Assembly (NCBI GenBank): GCA_002352105.1
Contig: DEHV01000015.1
Span: 69,385-110,224 of the forward strand
Direction of reading: 5' to 3'
Length of the DNA stretch: 40,840 nucleotides
Source of the DNA: Chitinophagaceae bacterium UBA2791
GTDB taxonomy: Bacteria > Bacteroidota > Bacteroidia > Chitinophagales > Chitinophagaceae
Shown here: positions 1 through 7,275 of the stretch, in pieces
How the letters are laid out: every line of letters starts with the position of its first letter
Position numbering within the stretch: position 1 is the first letter of the stretch
Notes under the pieces: model-generated
The model's database searches: none
The model's input: only the letters and a program-made list of their open reading frames with translations
Told to the model about the DNA's origin: nothing
Position numbers and translations under genes: made by a program

Positions 1-303
1 ATCGGCGCCAGGGTTACGCTCAGGGGCGTGAGAATGTACGAGTTCCTCGACAGGCTGATCGCCGCCGCGCTTCCCCGCGTACGCGATTTTAAAGGGATCA
101 ATGAAAAAGCGTTCGATGGTCGCGGCAACTATACCCTCGGCGTTACGGAACAGATCATTTTCCCGGAGATAGACATCGACAAGACCAATAAGATCACCGG
201 GCTGGACATCACTTTTGTGACCACTGCCGGATCTAACGAGGAAGCGTTTGAATTGCTGAAGGAACTGGGCATGCCCTTCAGGAAAAAAGAACAGGCCCAA
301 TAA
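1..303 (+). CDS. rplE: 50S ribosomal protein L5 (3' part, runs off the left edge)
   Basis: The reading frame is open from base 1 and ends at the TAA at 301-303, so only the last 100 residues are present. They match the C-terminal half of L5: the RMYEFLDRLI segment, then RVRDFKG, FDGRGNYTLG, the EQIIFPEID strand and a final GMPF. L5 binds 5S rRNA in the central protuberance of the 50S subunit. It is followed by rpsN in the usual spc order (L5-S14-S8-L6). The internal ATG at 34 is not a start because the L5 fold continues upstream of it. Confidence 0.97.
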   Translation: MGARVTLRGVRMYEFLDRLIAAALPRVRDFKGINEKAFDGRGNYTLGVTEQIIFPEIDIDKTNKITGLDITFVTTAGSNEEAFELLKELGMPFRKKEQAQ

Positions 304-384
304 AATGAATAGGCGACAGGTTTGTCCCGCTGCATGAGCCGGCTGAACCTGGAGCAGAACACTGAAATTTTATATCATTATATT

Positions 385-654
385 ATGGCAAAAACATCAA
401 TAACAGCCAGACAAAGAAAGAGGGAAAAAATGGTTGCGCAGTATGCGGAAAAAAGAGCTGCGTTAAAAGCCGCCGGCGACTGGAAAGCGCTGGATGAACT
501 TCCAAGAAATTCCTCCAAAGTACGGTTAAAGAACCGTTGTCAGTTATCCGGCCGCCCGAGAGGGTATATCCGGTACTTCGGCCTGTCGAGAGTGGCCCTC
601 CGCGACATGGCGCTGAACGGCAAGGTTCCCGGAATACGGAAAGCCAGCTGGTAA
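385..654 (+). CDS. rpsN: 30S ribosomal protein S14
   Basis: This 89-residue protein begins MAKTSITARQRKRE and ends PGIRKASW, both hallmarks of S14. It has the long, zinc-free form: only one cysteine, in KNRCQLSGRPRGY, where the short form has a CxxC pair. S14 binds the 3' domain of 16S rRNA in the 30S head. The frame extends upstream to an ATG at 322, but that extension does not resemble S14 and the family begins at the ATG at 385. The leader before it is A/T-rich with no Shine-Dalgarno sequence. It lies between rplE and rpsH as in other spc operons. Confidence 0.97.
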   Translation: MAKTSITARQRKREKMVAQYAEKRAALKAAGDWKALDELPRNSSKVRLKNRCQLSGRPRGYIRYFGLSRVALRDMALNGKVPGIRKASW

Positions 655-708
655 TAACCTGGCGAACCGGCGATTCTACAATATTTACAATACACAATTG
701 AATATAAC

Positions 709-1107
709 ATGGTAACAGATCCTATAGCAGATTTCCTGACAAGAATCCGTAACGCACAGTTGGCGGGGCACAGAATTGTGGAGATTCCTGCATCGAACCT
801 GAAAAAGCGGATGACCGAGATTTTATACGATCAGGGCTACATCCTTAAATACAAGTTTGAGGACGACAACAAACAAGGCGTCATCAAGATCGCTTTGAAA
901 TATGATCTTCAATCCAAGGAGCCGGCTATCCGTTCCCTGGAAAGGGTGAGCCGCCCGGGCCTTCGCCAGTATGCAAGTCCTTCTGAATTCAAAAGAGTGA
1001 AGAACGGCCTCGGCGTAGCTATCCTGAGCACCTCAAAGGGCGTAATGACCGACAAGCAGGCCAAAGCGCAGAACGTGGGCGGCGAAGTGTTGTGTTATAT
1101 ATATTGA
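709..1107 (+). CDS. rpsH: 30S ribosomal protein S8
   Basis: A full-length S8 of 132 residues. The start MVTDPIADFLTRIRNA and the C-terminal GLGVAILSTSKGVMTD followed by GGEVLCYIY are diagnostic. S8 binds the central domain of 16S rRNA and in enterobacteria also represses the spc mRNA; whether that holds here cannot be read from the sequence. The upstream spacer has no Shine-Dalgarno motif. It is separated from rplF by 19 bp, so the two are very likely cotranscribed. Confidence 0.97.
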   Translation: MVTDPIADFLTRIRNAQLAGHRIVEIPASNLKKRMTEILYDQGYILKYKFEDDNKQGVIKIALKYDLQSKEPAIRSLERVSRPGLRQYASPSEFKRVKNGLGVAILSTSKGVMTDKQAKAQNVGGEVLCYIY

Positions 1108-1126
1108 TCTTTAAAATTAAGCGACT

Positions 1127-1681
1127 ATGTCTCGTATAGGAAAACAACCCGTAATAGTGCCTGCAGGCGTAACGATCTCTGTTGGGAAAGACAACCTGCT
1201 TACCGTTAAAGGCCCCAAGGGTGAATTGAAACAACTTATTGACAGGGATATTACTGTCGAAGTGAAGGATGGCCAGTTAGAGCTGACCAGGCCTACCGAT
1301 CAGATACGCCATCGCGCCCTGCATGGGCTGTATCGTTCGCTGATCGCGAATATGGTCACAGGCGTTACGGAAGGAGTGAAGAAAAATCTTGAGCTGGTCG
1401 GCGTGGGATTTAAAGCGTCTAACCAGGGGAACCTGCTGGACCTTTCCTTAGGCTTCTCGCATAACATCATATTCGAGATACCCAAGGAGCTGACCGTAAA
1501 GACCTCCCAGGAAAAAGGTGAAAACCCCAAGATATTCCTGGAAGGCATAGACAAACAACTGGTGGGCCAGGTGGCGGCCAAGATACGCGGACTGCGCAAA
1601 CCTGAACCGTACAAGGGCAAGGGCGTAAGATATGCCGGAGAAGTGGTTCGGCGTAAAGCAGGCAAGGCCGCCGGAAAATAA
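1127..1681 (+). CDS. rplF: 50S ribosomal protein L6
   Basis: This 184-residue protein starts MSRIGKQPVIVPAGV and has the L6 signature near its C terminus (GLRKPEPYKGKGVRYAGEVV). L6 has two related alpha/beta domains, about residues 1-82 and 83-170 here, and sits near the factor-binding site of the 50S subunit. Length is normal with a short basic tail. It lies between rpsH and rplR in canonical order, with a 48-bp A/T-rich spacer before rplR. Confidence 0.97.
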   Translation: MSRIGKQPVIVPAGVTISVGKDNLLTVKGPKGELKQLIDRDITVEVKDGQLELTRPTDQIRHRALHGLYRSLIANMVTGVTEGVKKNLELVGVGFKASNQGNLLDLSLGFSHNIIFEIPKELTVKTSQEKGENPKIFLEGIDKQLVGQVAAKIRGLRKPEPYKGKGVRYAGEVVRRKAGKAAGK

Positions 1682-1729
1682 TCCGGGCCGGGCGCGGGCT
1701 ATATTTAAAATAACTAATAATAAACAGCA

Positions 1730-2083
1730 ATGGCTACTAAACTAATCAGAAGGCAAAAAATTCGCTTCGGGATCCGTAAAAAGGTTTCCGGTACGGCTCA
1801 AAAGCCCAGATTGTCTGTGTTCAGAAGTAATAGCGATATATATGTGCAGCTTATTGACGACGACAATGCCGTAACGCTTGCCTCTGCCTCTTCAAGAGAT
1901 AAGGATATCGCAGCGCAGAAAATAACCAAGATCGAAAAATCCAAACTCGTAGGAGAGGCGATAGCCAGGAAGGCAAAGGAACTGGGCGTCAATACCTGCG
2001 TGTTCGACCGCGGAGGCAACCTCTACCACGGTCGCGTGAAAAGCGTAGCGGAAGGAGCCAGGGGAGGCGGACTGGAGTTTTAA
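1730..2083 (+). CDS. rplR: 50S ribosomal protein L18
   Basis: A 117-residue L18. It has the basic N terminus KLIRRQKIRFGIRKKV, the RLSVFRSNSDIYVQLIDD strand region and the C-terminal FDRGGNLYHGRVKSVAEGAR motif typical of the family. L18 joins L5 in binding 5S rRNA. The start ATG follows an A-rich leader with no Shine-Dalgarno sequence. The spacer to rpsE (54 bp) holds a small GC-rich hairpin. Confidence 0.97.
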   Translation: MATKLIRRQKIRFGIRKKVSGTAQKPRLSVFRSNSDIYVQLIDDDNAVTLASASSRDKDIAAQKITKIEKSKLVGEAIARKAKELGVNTCVFDRGGNLYHGRVKSVAEGARGGGLEF

Positions 2084-2100
2084 TAATAACTAATAAACGC

Positions 2101-2120
2101 CGCCCGACGGAAGCCGGGCG
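2101..2120 (+). promoter_or_regulatory. GC-rich intercistronic hairpin between rplR and rpsE
   Basis: CGCCCG at 2101-2106 pairs with CGGGCG at 2115-2120 across an 8-nt loop. No T-run follows, so it is not a rho-independent terminator. It could be an mRNA processing or stability element inside the operon; this is inference. Confidence 0.3.
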
Positions 2121-2137
2121 CCAACTCAAATTGAAAT

Positions 2138-2656
2138 ATGGTAAAGACTAATGTAAACAAGGTTAAACCCGGAGAACTCGAACTTAAAGAAAAAGTGGTA
2201 GCGATCAACCGCGTGGTTAAGACAACCAAGGGCGGACGGGCATTCAGCTTTTCTGCGCTGGTGGTAGTGGGTAATGAAAGCGGCGTTGTTGGTCATGGAT
2301 TAGGAAAAGCCAAGGAAGTGCAGGAAGCCATTACAAAAGGAATTGAGGACGCTAAAAAGAATCTCGTGAAGGTCCCCGTTCGTCATGGCACCATCCCTCA
2401 CGATCAATGGGCCAAGGACGGCGCCGCCAAGGTGTTGATCAAACCGGCCGCCCAGGGTACCGGCGTTATTGCGGGAGGCAGCATGCGCGCCGTTTTGGAA
2501 AGCGCGGGGCTGACCGATGTATTGGCCAAATCGCTGGGTTCCGCCAATCCGCATAACGTGGTGAAAGCAACCTTCAAGGCATTGGCGCTGCTCCGGGAAC
2601 CGGTGACCGTCGCCAAACAAAGGAACCTGAATCTGAAAAAAGTTTTTAACGGGTAA
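2138..2656 (+). CDS. rpsE: 30S ribosomal protein S5
   Basis: This 172-residue protein has the S5 layout. The N-terminal double-stranded-RNA-binding-like domain (about residues 18-82) has GGRAFSFSALVVVGNESGVV and the KAKEVQEAI helix. The C-terminal domain has TIPHD and GGSMRAVLESAG. S5 lies in the 30S body and contributes to decoding fidelity. The start follows an A/T-rich leader. The gene lies between rplR and rpmD as in the standard operon. Confidence 0.97.
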   Translation: MVKTNVNKVKPGELELKEKVVAINRVVKTTKGGRAFSFSALVVVGNESGVVGHGLGKAKEVQEAITKGIEDAKKNLVKVPVRHGTIPHDQWAKDGAAKVLIKPAAQGTGVIAGGSMRAVLESAGLTDVLAKSLGSANPHNVVKATFKALALLREPVTVAKQRNLNLKKVFNG

Positions 2657-2685
2657 GCCCCGGCATACTCTGTAAATAGTTTACG

Positions 2686-2868
2686 ATGAAAAAAATCAAG
2701 ATCACCCTGGTTAAAAGCGCAATAGACAGACCGGAACGTCAGAAATTAACGCTGCAGGCTTTAGGGTTGAATAAGATCAATGCAAGCAAGGAAGTGGAAG
2801 CCACTCCCCAGATACTGGGCATGGTGACGAAGGTCAACCATCTTGTACAGGTCGAAGAAGTTAAATAA
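2686..2868 (+). CDS. rpmD: 50S ribosomal protein L30
   Basis: A 60-residue protein with the L30 pattern: KIKITLVKSAI at the N terminus, then RQKLTLQALGLNKI and a C-terminal GMVTKVNHLVQVEEV. Length is typical of bacterial L30. L30 is a small peripheral protein of the 50S subunit and its gene lies between rpsE and rplO in most bacteria, as here. Confidence 0.96.
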   Translation: MKKIKITLVKSAIDRPERQKLTLQALGLNKINASKEVEATPQILGMVTKVNHLVQVEEVK

Positions 2869-2916
2869 TTATGTAAAGCGAGGGATGATTTCCCGTTGAG
2901 TTAAAATCAAAACAAC

Positions 2917-3372
2917 ATGAACTTACACCAGATCAGGCCTGCCAAAGGCGCAACGCATAAGCCGAAACCACGTTTAGGAAGAGGGGAAGCTTCCGGTAAG
3001 GGAGGAACTTCCACGCAGGGTAACAAAGGCGGACAGAGCCGCGCGGGTTACCAAAGGAAGAATGCCCATGAAGGCGGACAGATGCCCATCCAGCGCAGGC
3101 TGCCCAAGCGCGGGTTTAACAATATCAACCGCGTTGACTACAAAGTTTTTAATCTCGGGCAGATCGCGCAGTTGAGCGAAAAATATGGCATCGAGGAATT
3201 CAGCGTTGAAAACCTTTATGCGCACGGACTTGTCGGCAAAACAGATAAGGTAAAAGTGCTGGCCAACGGCGAATTGAATAGCAAGCTGAGCTTTAAAGTG
3301 AATGCTGTCAGCGAAAAGGCAAAGGCCGCTATCGAGGCCGCCGGCGGTACGGTTGAACTTATTGTAAAATAA
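2917..3372 (+). CDS. rplO: 50S ribosomal protein L15
   Basis: A 151-residue L15. The N-terminal third is the usual glycine/arginine-rich extension that threads into 23S rRNA (RLGRGEASGKGGTST, then GGQMPIQRRLPKRGF). The C-terminal globular part ends AAIEAAGGTVELIVK. The leader reads as A-rich DNA without a Shine-Dalgarno motif. It precedes secY, but the 156-bp gap before secY is long for this operon and contains a possible structured leader. Confidence 0.97.
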   Translation: MNLHQIRPAKGATHKPKPRLGRGEASGKGGTSTQGNKGGQSRAGYQRKNAHEGGQMPIQRRLPKRGFNNINRVDYKVFNLGQIAQLSEKYGIEEFSVENLYAHGLVGKTDKVKVLANGELNSKLSFKVNAVSEKAKAAIEAAGGTVELIVK

Positions 3373-3443
3373 ATTTCTGTAAATTGTACAGCATTTCAGG
3401 GATACCGTCAAAACGTATTCAACAAACAAAATACTAATGGGAT

Positions 3444-3500
3444 ACAGGTTTCCGGATAGATATCTTATGATCTTTTCGGTAAACCTGTTTCCGGGTTTTT
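3444..3500 (+). promoter_or_regulatory. Structured leader upstream of secY (possible alternative hairpins)
   Basis: ACAGGTTT at 3444-3451 pairs perfectly with AAACCTGT at 3481-3488, and CCG/CGG at 3452-3454 and 3477-3479 extends the stem past one bulged T. The downstream arm overlaps a second, weaker hairpin, AAACC at 3481-3485 with GGTTT at 3494-3498, followed by T residues. The two structures exclude each other, as in an attenuator. No known element was recognised; the regulatory role is inference. Confidence 0.35.
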
Positions 3501-3528
3501 AAACTGGCCGTAAAATTTTCTGGTTGCC

Positions 3529-4863
3529 GTGAAAAAATTTATCACTACTTTAAAGAATATATGGAGCATAGAAGAACTGAGAAATAAAATTCTCACCACC
3601 CTTCTGCTCTTAGCCATATATCGCCTGGGCACGCATATCGTGCTTCCCGGATTGGACCCCACCAAAATTGACGCCAGCGCGATGGCGGGCGGGGGCATCC
3701 TTGGATTGATCGACGCCTTTGCCGGCGGCGCCTTCTCGCAGGCGTCCATCCTGGCGTTGGGTATCATGCCCTATATCTCCGCTTCTATCTTTATGCAGCT
3801 GATGACCATCCTGTATCCTCCTTTTCAGAAATTGCAGAAGGAAGGCGAAAGCGGCAGAAAAAAGATCAACCAGTACACGCGTTATCTTACGGTTGCAGTG
3901 GCCATATTACAGGCCAGCGCCTATGTGCAATACCTGAACAGCCCCGGCTATCGCGAGGCGATCATCCCTTCTTATTCTTCGGTATTCTGGCTTTCCACCA
4001 CCATCGTGCTTACGGCAGGCACCCTGTTCGTTATGTGGCTGGGCGAAAGAATTACGGATAAAGGACTTGGAAACGGCGCATCCATCATCATCATGGTGGG
4101 TATCCTTGCCCGTCTGCCGCAATCGTTCTGGCAGGAATGGCAGGCCAAGATACCTACAGGCGGAGGCGGTCTGCTGATCTTTGTTATTGAAATCGCCATA
4201 TTGGTGGCGATCAATATGGGCCTGATCCTGCTGATACAGGGCGTTAGAAAGATCCCCGTTCAATACGCCAAACAGATCGTGGGCAACAGGCAGTTTGGCG
4301 GCGCGCGCCAGTTCCTTCCCATGAAGGTGAACAGCTCCGGCGTAATGCCCATCATCTTTGCGCAGGCCATCATGTTCCTGCCTACTTTATTGTCTAATTT
4401 TGATTCTACCCAGGGATTGGCGAGGGTTTTCGGAGACCACAGCAACTACTGGTATATGTTGATCTATGGCCTGATGGTAGTTGGGTTTACCTTTCTTTAC
4501 ACGGCATTGATATTTAATCCCAAACAGATTGCAGACGACCTGAAACGTAACAATGGCTTTATTCCCGGCGTTAAGCCTGGTCAGCCTACGGCAGATTATA
4601 TCGGCTCTGTGATGGATAAGATAACCCTGCCGGGCGCCATCCTGCTGGCAGTGGTCGGTATCCTGCCGGGGTTTGCGCAGCGCCTTGGCGTTCAGCCTGG
4701 TTTTTCTTCTTTTTACGGAGGAACTTCCCTGCTGATCATGGTGGCGGTAATACTGGACACCCTGCAACAGATCGAAACCCAATTGCTGATGAGACAGTAT
4801 GACGGGCTGATGAAAAGCGGCAGGATCCAGGGTAGGCAATCGGTGAGCCCGGTATCCATCTAA
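3529..4863 (+). CDS. secY: Preprotein translocase subunit SecY
   Basis: A 444-residue, ten-helix membrane protein that forms the SecYEG protein-conducting channel. Visible SecY marks are the N-terminal RNKILTTLLLLAIYRLGTHI, the plug-region glycines after it (GGGILGLIDAFAGG), the conserved GLGNGASIIIM segment and the C-terminal QQIETQLLMRQYDGLMKSG. The start is a GTG at 3529: the frame has a stop at 3511 and no ATG before this point, and MKKFITTLKNIW is the expected N terminus. secY follows rplO and precedes a terminator-like hairpin, so map may be partly uncoupled from it. Confidence 0.96.
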   Translation: MKKFITTLKNIWSIEELRNKILTTLLLLAIYRLGTHIVLPGLDPTKIDASAMAGGGILGLIDAFAGGAFSQASILALGIMPYISASIFMQLMTILYPPFQKLQKEGESGRKKINQYTRYLTVAVAILQASAYVQYLNSPGYREAIIPSYSSVFWLSTTIVLTAGTLFVMWLGERITDKGLGNGASIIIMVGILARLPQSFWQEWQAKIPTGGGGLLIFVIEIAILVAINMGLILLIQGVRKIPVQYAKQIVGNRQFGGARQFLPMKVNSSGVMPIIFAQAIMFLPTLLSNFDSTQGLARVFGDHSNYWYMLIYGLMVVGFTFLYTALIFNPKQIADDLKRNNGFIPGVKPGQPTADYIGSVMDKITLPGAILLAVVGILPGFAQRLGVQPGFSSFYGGTSLLIMVAVILDTLQQIETQLLMRQYDGLMKSGRIQGRQSVSPVSI

Positions 4864-4895
4864 CGGATAGCATAGCATACAAATGTTTTCATACC

Positions 4896-4930
4896 AGAAC
4901 CTGACTTGCCCTGCTTGTCAGGTTTTCTTT
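4896..4930 (+). terminator. Rho-independent terminator after secY
   Basis: AACCTGAC at 4898-4905 and GTCAGGTT at 4917-4924 form a perfect 8-bp stem around an 11-nt loop, followed by TTCTTTTAATTTTA. It lies 35 bp past the secY stop and 170 bp before map, so it probably ends or attenuates transcription of the ribosomal cluster. Confidence 0.75.
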
Positions 4931-5103
4931 TAATTTTATTTTTAAACAGGTAGGGTAATAGCTGCCGGCCGTTCGCGACAATCGGATAGGATAATGATCG
5001 CTGTTATTACCGGTAAAAATGAAAAAGGGGCAACGCGGGAATAAACGCGATAGGGTCGATGATTGTTTTCGCTGTGTTGCCATAAAAGAAAGAAGACTTT
5101 AAT

Positions 5104-5907
5104 ATGATTCATTACAAAACACCCCAGGAGATCGAACTGATGCGCGAAAGCGCTTTATTGGTAGGCAAAGCGCTTGCAGAAGCGGCAAAACTCATCCGCC
5201 CCGGTATAACCACCGCCAGCCTGGATGCGGCGATAGACGCTTTTATCCAGGATCACGGCGCTATACCGTCTTTTAAGAACTATAACGGATTCCCTTATGC
5301 GAGTTGTATTTCGGTGAATGACGCGGTAGTGCATGGCTTTCCTAATGAGATCCCGTTAAAAGAGGGTGATGTTGTTTCGGTCGACGTGGGCGTTTTTAAA
5401 AATGGCTTTCATGGCGACAGCGCCTATACCTTTGTTATCGGCGACCCTGGCAGCGAGATACTGCAGTTAATGAAAATTACGAAGCAGTCCTTATATAAGG
5501 GAATTGAAAAGGCGGCGGCGGGCAACCGCACCGGCGATATCGGGTATGCGGTGCAGGAGTATTGCGAAAAAATACATAAATACGGCGTGGTAAGAGAACT
5601 GGTAGGGCATGGCCTCGGCAGAAAGCTGCATGAGGATCCCCAGGTGCCAAATTTCGGAAAAAGGGGAAGCGGCGTTAAACTCAACGAAGGAGCGGTGATT
5701 GCGATTGAGCCCATGGTAAACCTGGGCGTTAAAGAGGTATGGTATGATAAGGACGGGTGGACGGTCCGCACGGGCGATGGCAAGGCTTCAGCGCATTATG
5801 AACATACGGTATGCGTAAAAAAAGGCGCGGCCGATATTTTGTCCTCTTTTGAAGAAGTGGAAAAAGCCGAGAAGGATAATGAATACTTGAACGATAGCTA
5901 TTATTGA
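5104..5907 (+). CDS. map: Type I methionine aminopeptidase
   Basis: This 267-residue enzyme removes the N-terminal methionine from nascent proteins. All five metal ligands can be placed: D94 in SVDVG, D105 in GFHGDSAYTF, H169 in VGHGLG, E202 in IEPM and E233 in YEHTV. H77 and H176 are the usual active-site histidines. The C terminus carries a short acidic extension beyond the fold. map directly follows secY in many genomes. Here the terminator-like hairpin and a 240-bp gap separate them, and the genes that normally follow (infA, rpmJ, rpsM and onward) are not present. Confidence 0.96.
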   Translation: MIHYKTPQEIELMRESALLVGKALAEAAKLIRPGITTASLDAAIDAFIQDHGAIPSFKNYNGFPYASCISVNDAVVHGFPNEIPLKEGDVVSVDVGVFKNGFHGDSAYTFVIGDPGSEILQLMKITKQSLYKGIEKAAAGNRTGDIGYAVQEYCEKIHKYGVVRELVGHGLGRKLHEDPQVPNFGKRGSGVKLNEGAVIAIEPMVNLGVKEVWYDKDGWTVRTGDGKASAHYEHTVCVKKGAADILSSFEEVEKAEKDNEYLNDSYY

Positions 5908-6135
5908 GCGGCGGATCTCTGCCATTAAGCCATCCGGCTACTGCCTACTCATTCGACTACCGCTAAGGTCCAACTGCCGGAACATCCGGTTAACTCTTGC
6001 GCTATACCGGAATTGGCGATCGGCCTGCGCCTCCTCGCGTTGCGCTTAGGTTTTCCATGGGTATTTTCCTGTTATGCTTCTTCTTTATACTACCCTGTAG
6101 CGTTGAAAATACGTTGAGCTTGCGGTAGAAACGCC

Positions 6136-6166
6136 TTTATCTCCTTTACCCGGCAGGTTAGTTTTG
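6136..6166 (+). promoter_or_regulatory. Bacteroidota-type promoter for the gene at 6183
   Basis: TAGTTTTG at 6159-6166 is an exact match to the -7 box TAnnTTTG. A TTT at 6136-6138, 20 nt upstream, could act as the -33 element (consensus TTG). The start codon at 6183 is 16 nt downstream. The rest of the 5908-6182 spacer shows no gene. Confidence 0.5.
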
Positions 6167-6182
6167 CTATAAATCATCGGTT

Positions 6183-7043
6183 ATGCAAAACGACCAATAC
6201 CCGGCCGGTTCCCGGGACGAAGAGCTGTCCTTCAGTCTCCCGGTTGAAAATGAAATACTGATCCTGAAACTAAGGGCTGAATTTGGCGCCGAATGCAGCG
6301 CTATCAACCCTGATATTCCTCCTGCTGTAGTAAATGAATTTTTGACGTCCGTATATGCCTGGGAGAGGGATATCTTCCGGCATGCCGCGCCTGTTTCTAT
6401 TTACCAAAAGATAGGCAAGCCTGATTTTCCAAAGGCCGACGGCTTGTCCGACGAAGCCGTTGAGCAAGCGCTGAAAAGGCTGAAGCGCCTGCTTGCCCGG
6501 CACGGGATACGGCTGGAGATGCAGGGCGATTATTCCTGCAGGGATCTCTATGCGTTTATCACGGAAGAGCTGTTCTTATTTGAAATAGACGATATAGATC
6601 TTCCTCAGTATACCCATCATTTCTGTTACGAGGATTTCCATCCCAACCATGAGCTGGATATCCGCGATCGCGCCGTTGAATTCCTGGGCGACTGGTCGCG
6701 TCAGGCGATCAATGAACACGACGATCGCCTGGCAGATCCTTTTGTTCATCCCGATGCCCGGAACTTTTCAAAAGAATACGTATTACATAAGGTCCGGCGC
6801 GTTTTTACGACTTATCGCGCTTTCCAAAACTTTCATTACCGGATAAAGAATATCGTTACGGATATGGACGATGCGGACGGTTCGGGAATAGGGTATGCGG
6901 AAGGATTAGTGGAATACGATGCGGCGACGGCGTCCGGCGGGGTAGCGCATTTTGAGGGCCCGTTCATGCTCTACTTTTTTAATAACGGCGAAGGATGGAA
7001 GATGTTCTATTTTATTGTTCCGGGCTTCAGCTGGGATGAATAA
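6183..7043 (+). CDS. Uncharacterised protein with possible NTF2-like C-terminal domain
   Basis: A 286-residue soluble protein with no signal peptide or membrane segment. I do not recognise a named family. The first 150 residues are helical and acidic, with AVEQALKRLKRLLARHGI resembling an RNA- or protein-binding helix pair. The last 130 residues (KVRRVFTTYRAF, then AEGLVEYDA, FEGPFMLYFFNNGEGWKMFYF) have strand spacing and a terminal aromatic motif seen in NTF2/SnoaL-like domains; that assignment is by pattern only. It has its own promoter and stands alone between map and the tandem repeat. Function unknown. Confidence 0.75.
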   Translation: MQNDQYPAGSRDEELSFSLPVENEILILKLRAEFGAECSAINPDIPPAVVNEFLTSVYAWERDIFRHAAPVSIYQKIGKPDFPKADGLSDEAVEQALKRLKRLLARHGIRLEMQGDYSCRDLYAFITEELFLFEIDDIDLPQYTHHFCYEDFHPNHELDIRDRAVEFLGDWSRQAINEHDDRLADPFVHPDARNFSKEYVLHKVRRVFTTYRAFQNFHYRIKNIVTDMDDADGSGIGYAEGLVEYDAATASGGVAHFEGPFMLYFFNNGEGWKMFYFIVPGFSWDE

Positions 7044-7060
7044 ACGATTTAACGGCGCAG

Positions 7061-7245
7061 TATGCATGCAAGCGGCAATTAGCGGCATCAGGATAAACAC
7101 AACCGGGAATTAATGGCGCGGCGCAGATGCAACCTGGCATTAATGGCCTTGAGCAAATGCGAACCGGATGTTAAGGCGCAGCGCAACTGCGATGGCAAAT
7201 GAACGGCCCCGGGGCAAACACGAATTGAACCGGAAGATTTTAGCG
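7061..7245 (+). repeat. Degenerate tandem repeat, about 30-bp period, about six units
   Basis: Units begin near 7061, 7093, 7125, 7155, 7185 and 7216 (lengths 30-32 bp). The middle units share a core close to AAATGCAACCGG, then ATTAATGGC and GCGC. The copies are strongly diverged and no frame is open across them, so this is a decayed intergenic minisatellite between two same-strand genes. It is not a CRISPR array: there are no conserved repeats separated by unique spacers. Confidence 0.6.
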
Positions 7246-7275
7246 TTCAGCAACGCCGAATGAATATCTTTACAG

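Noticed and set aside
5977..5990. Small hairpin CCGGA-ACA-TCCGG as a terminator for map.
   Set aside because: The stem is only 5 bp and no T-run follows.
6057..6128. A 23-codon ORF with a hydrophobic start and a lipobox-like LPCS, in the spacer after map.
   Set aside because: Too short to judge, no promoter or leader near it, and hydrophobic runs occur by chance.
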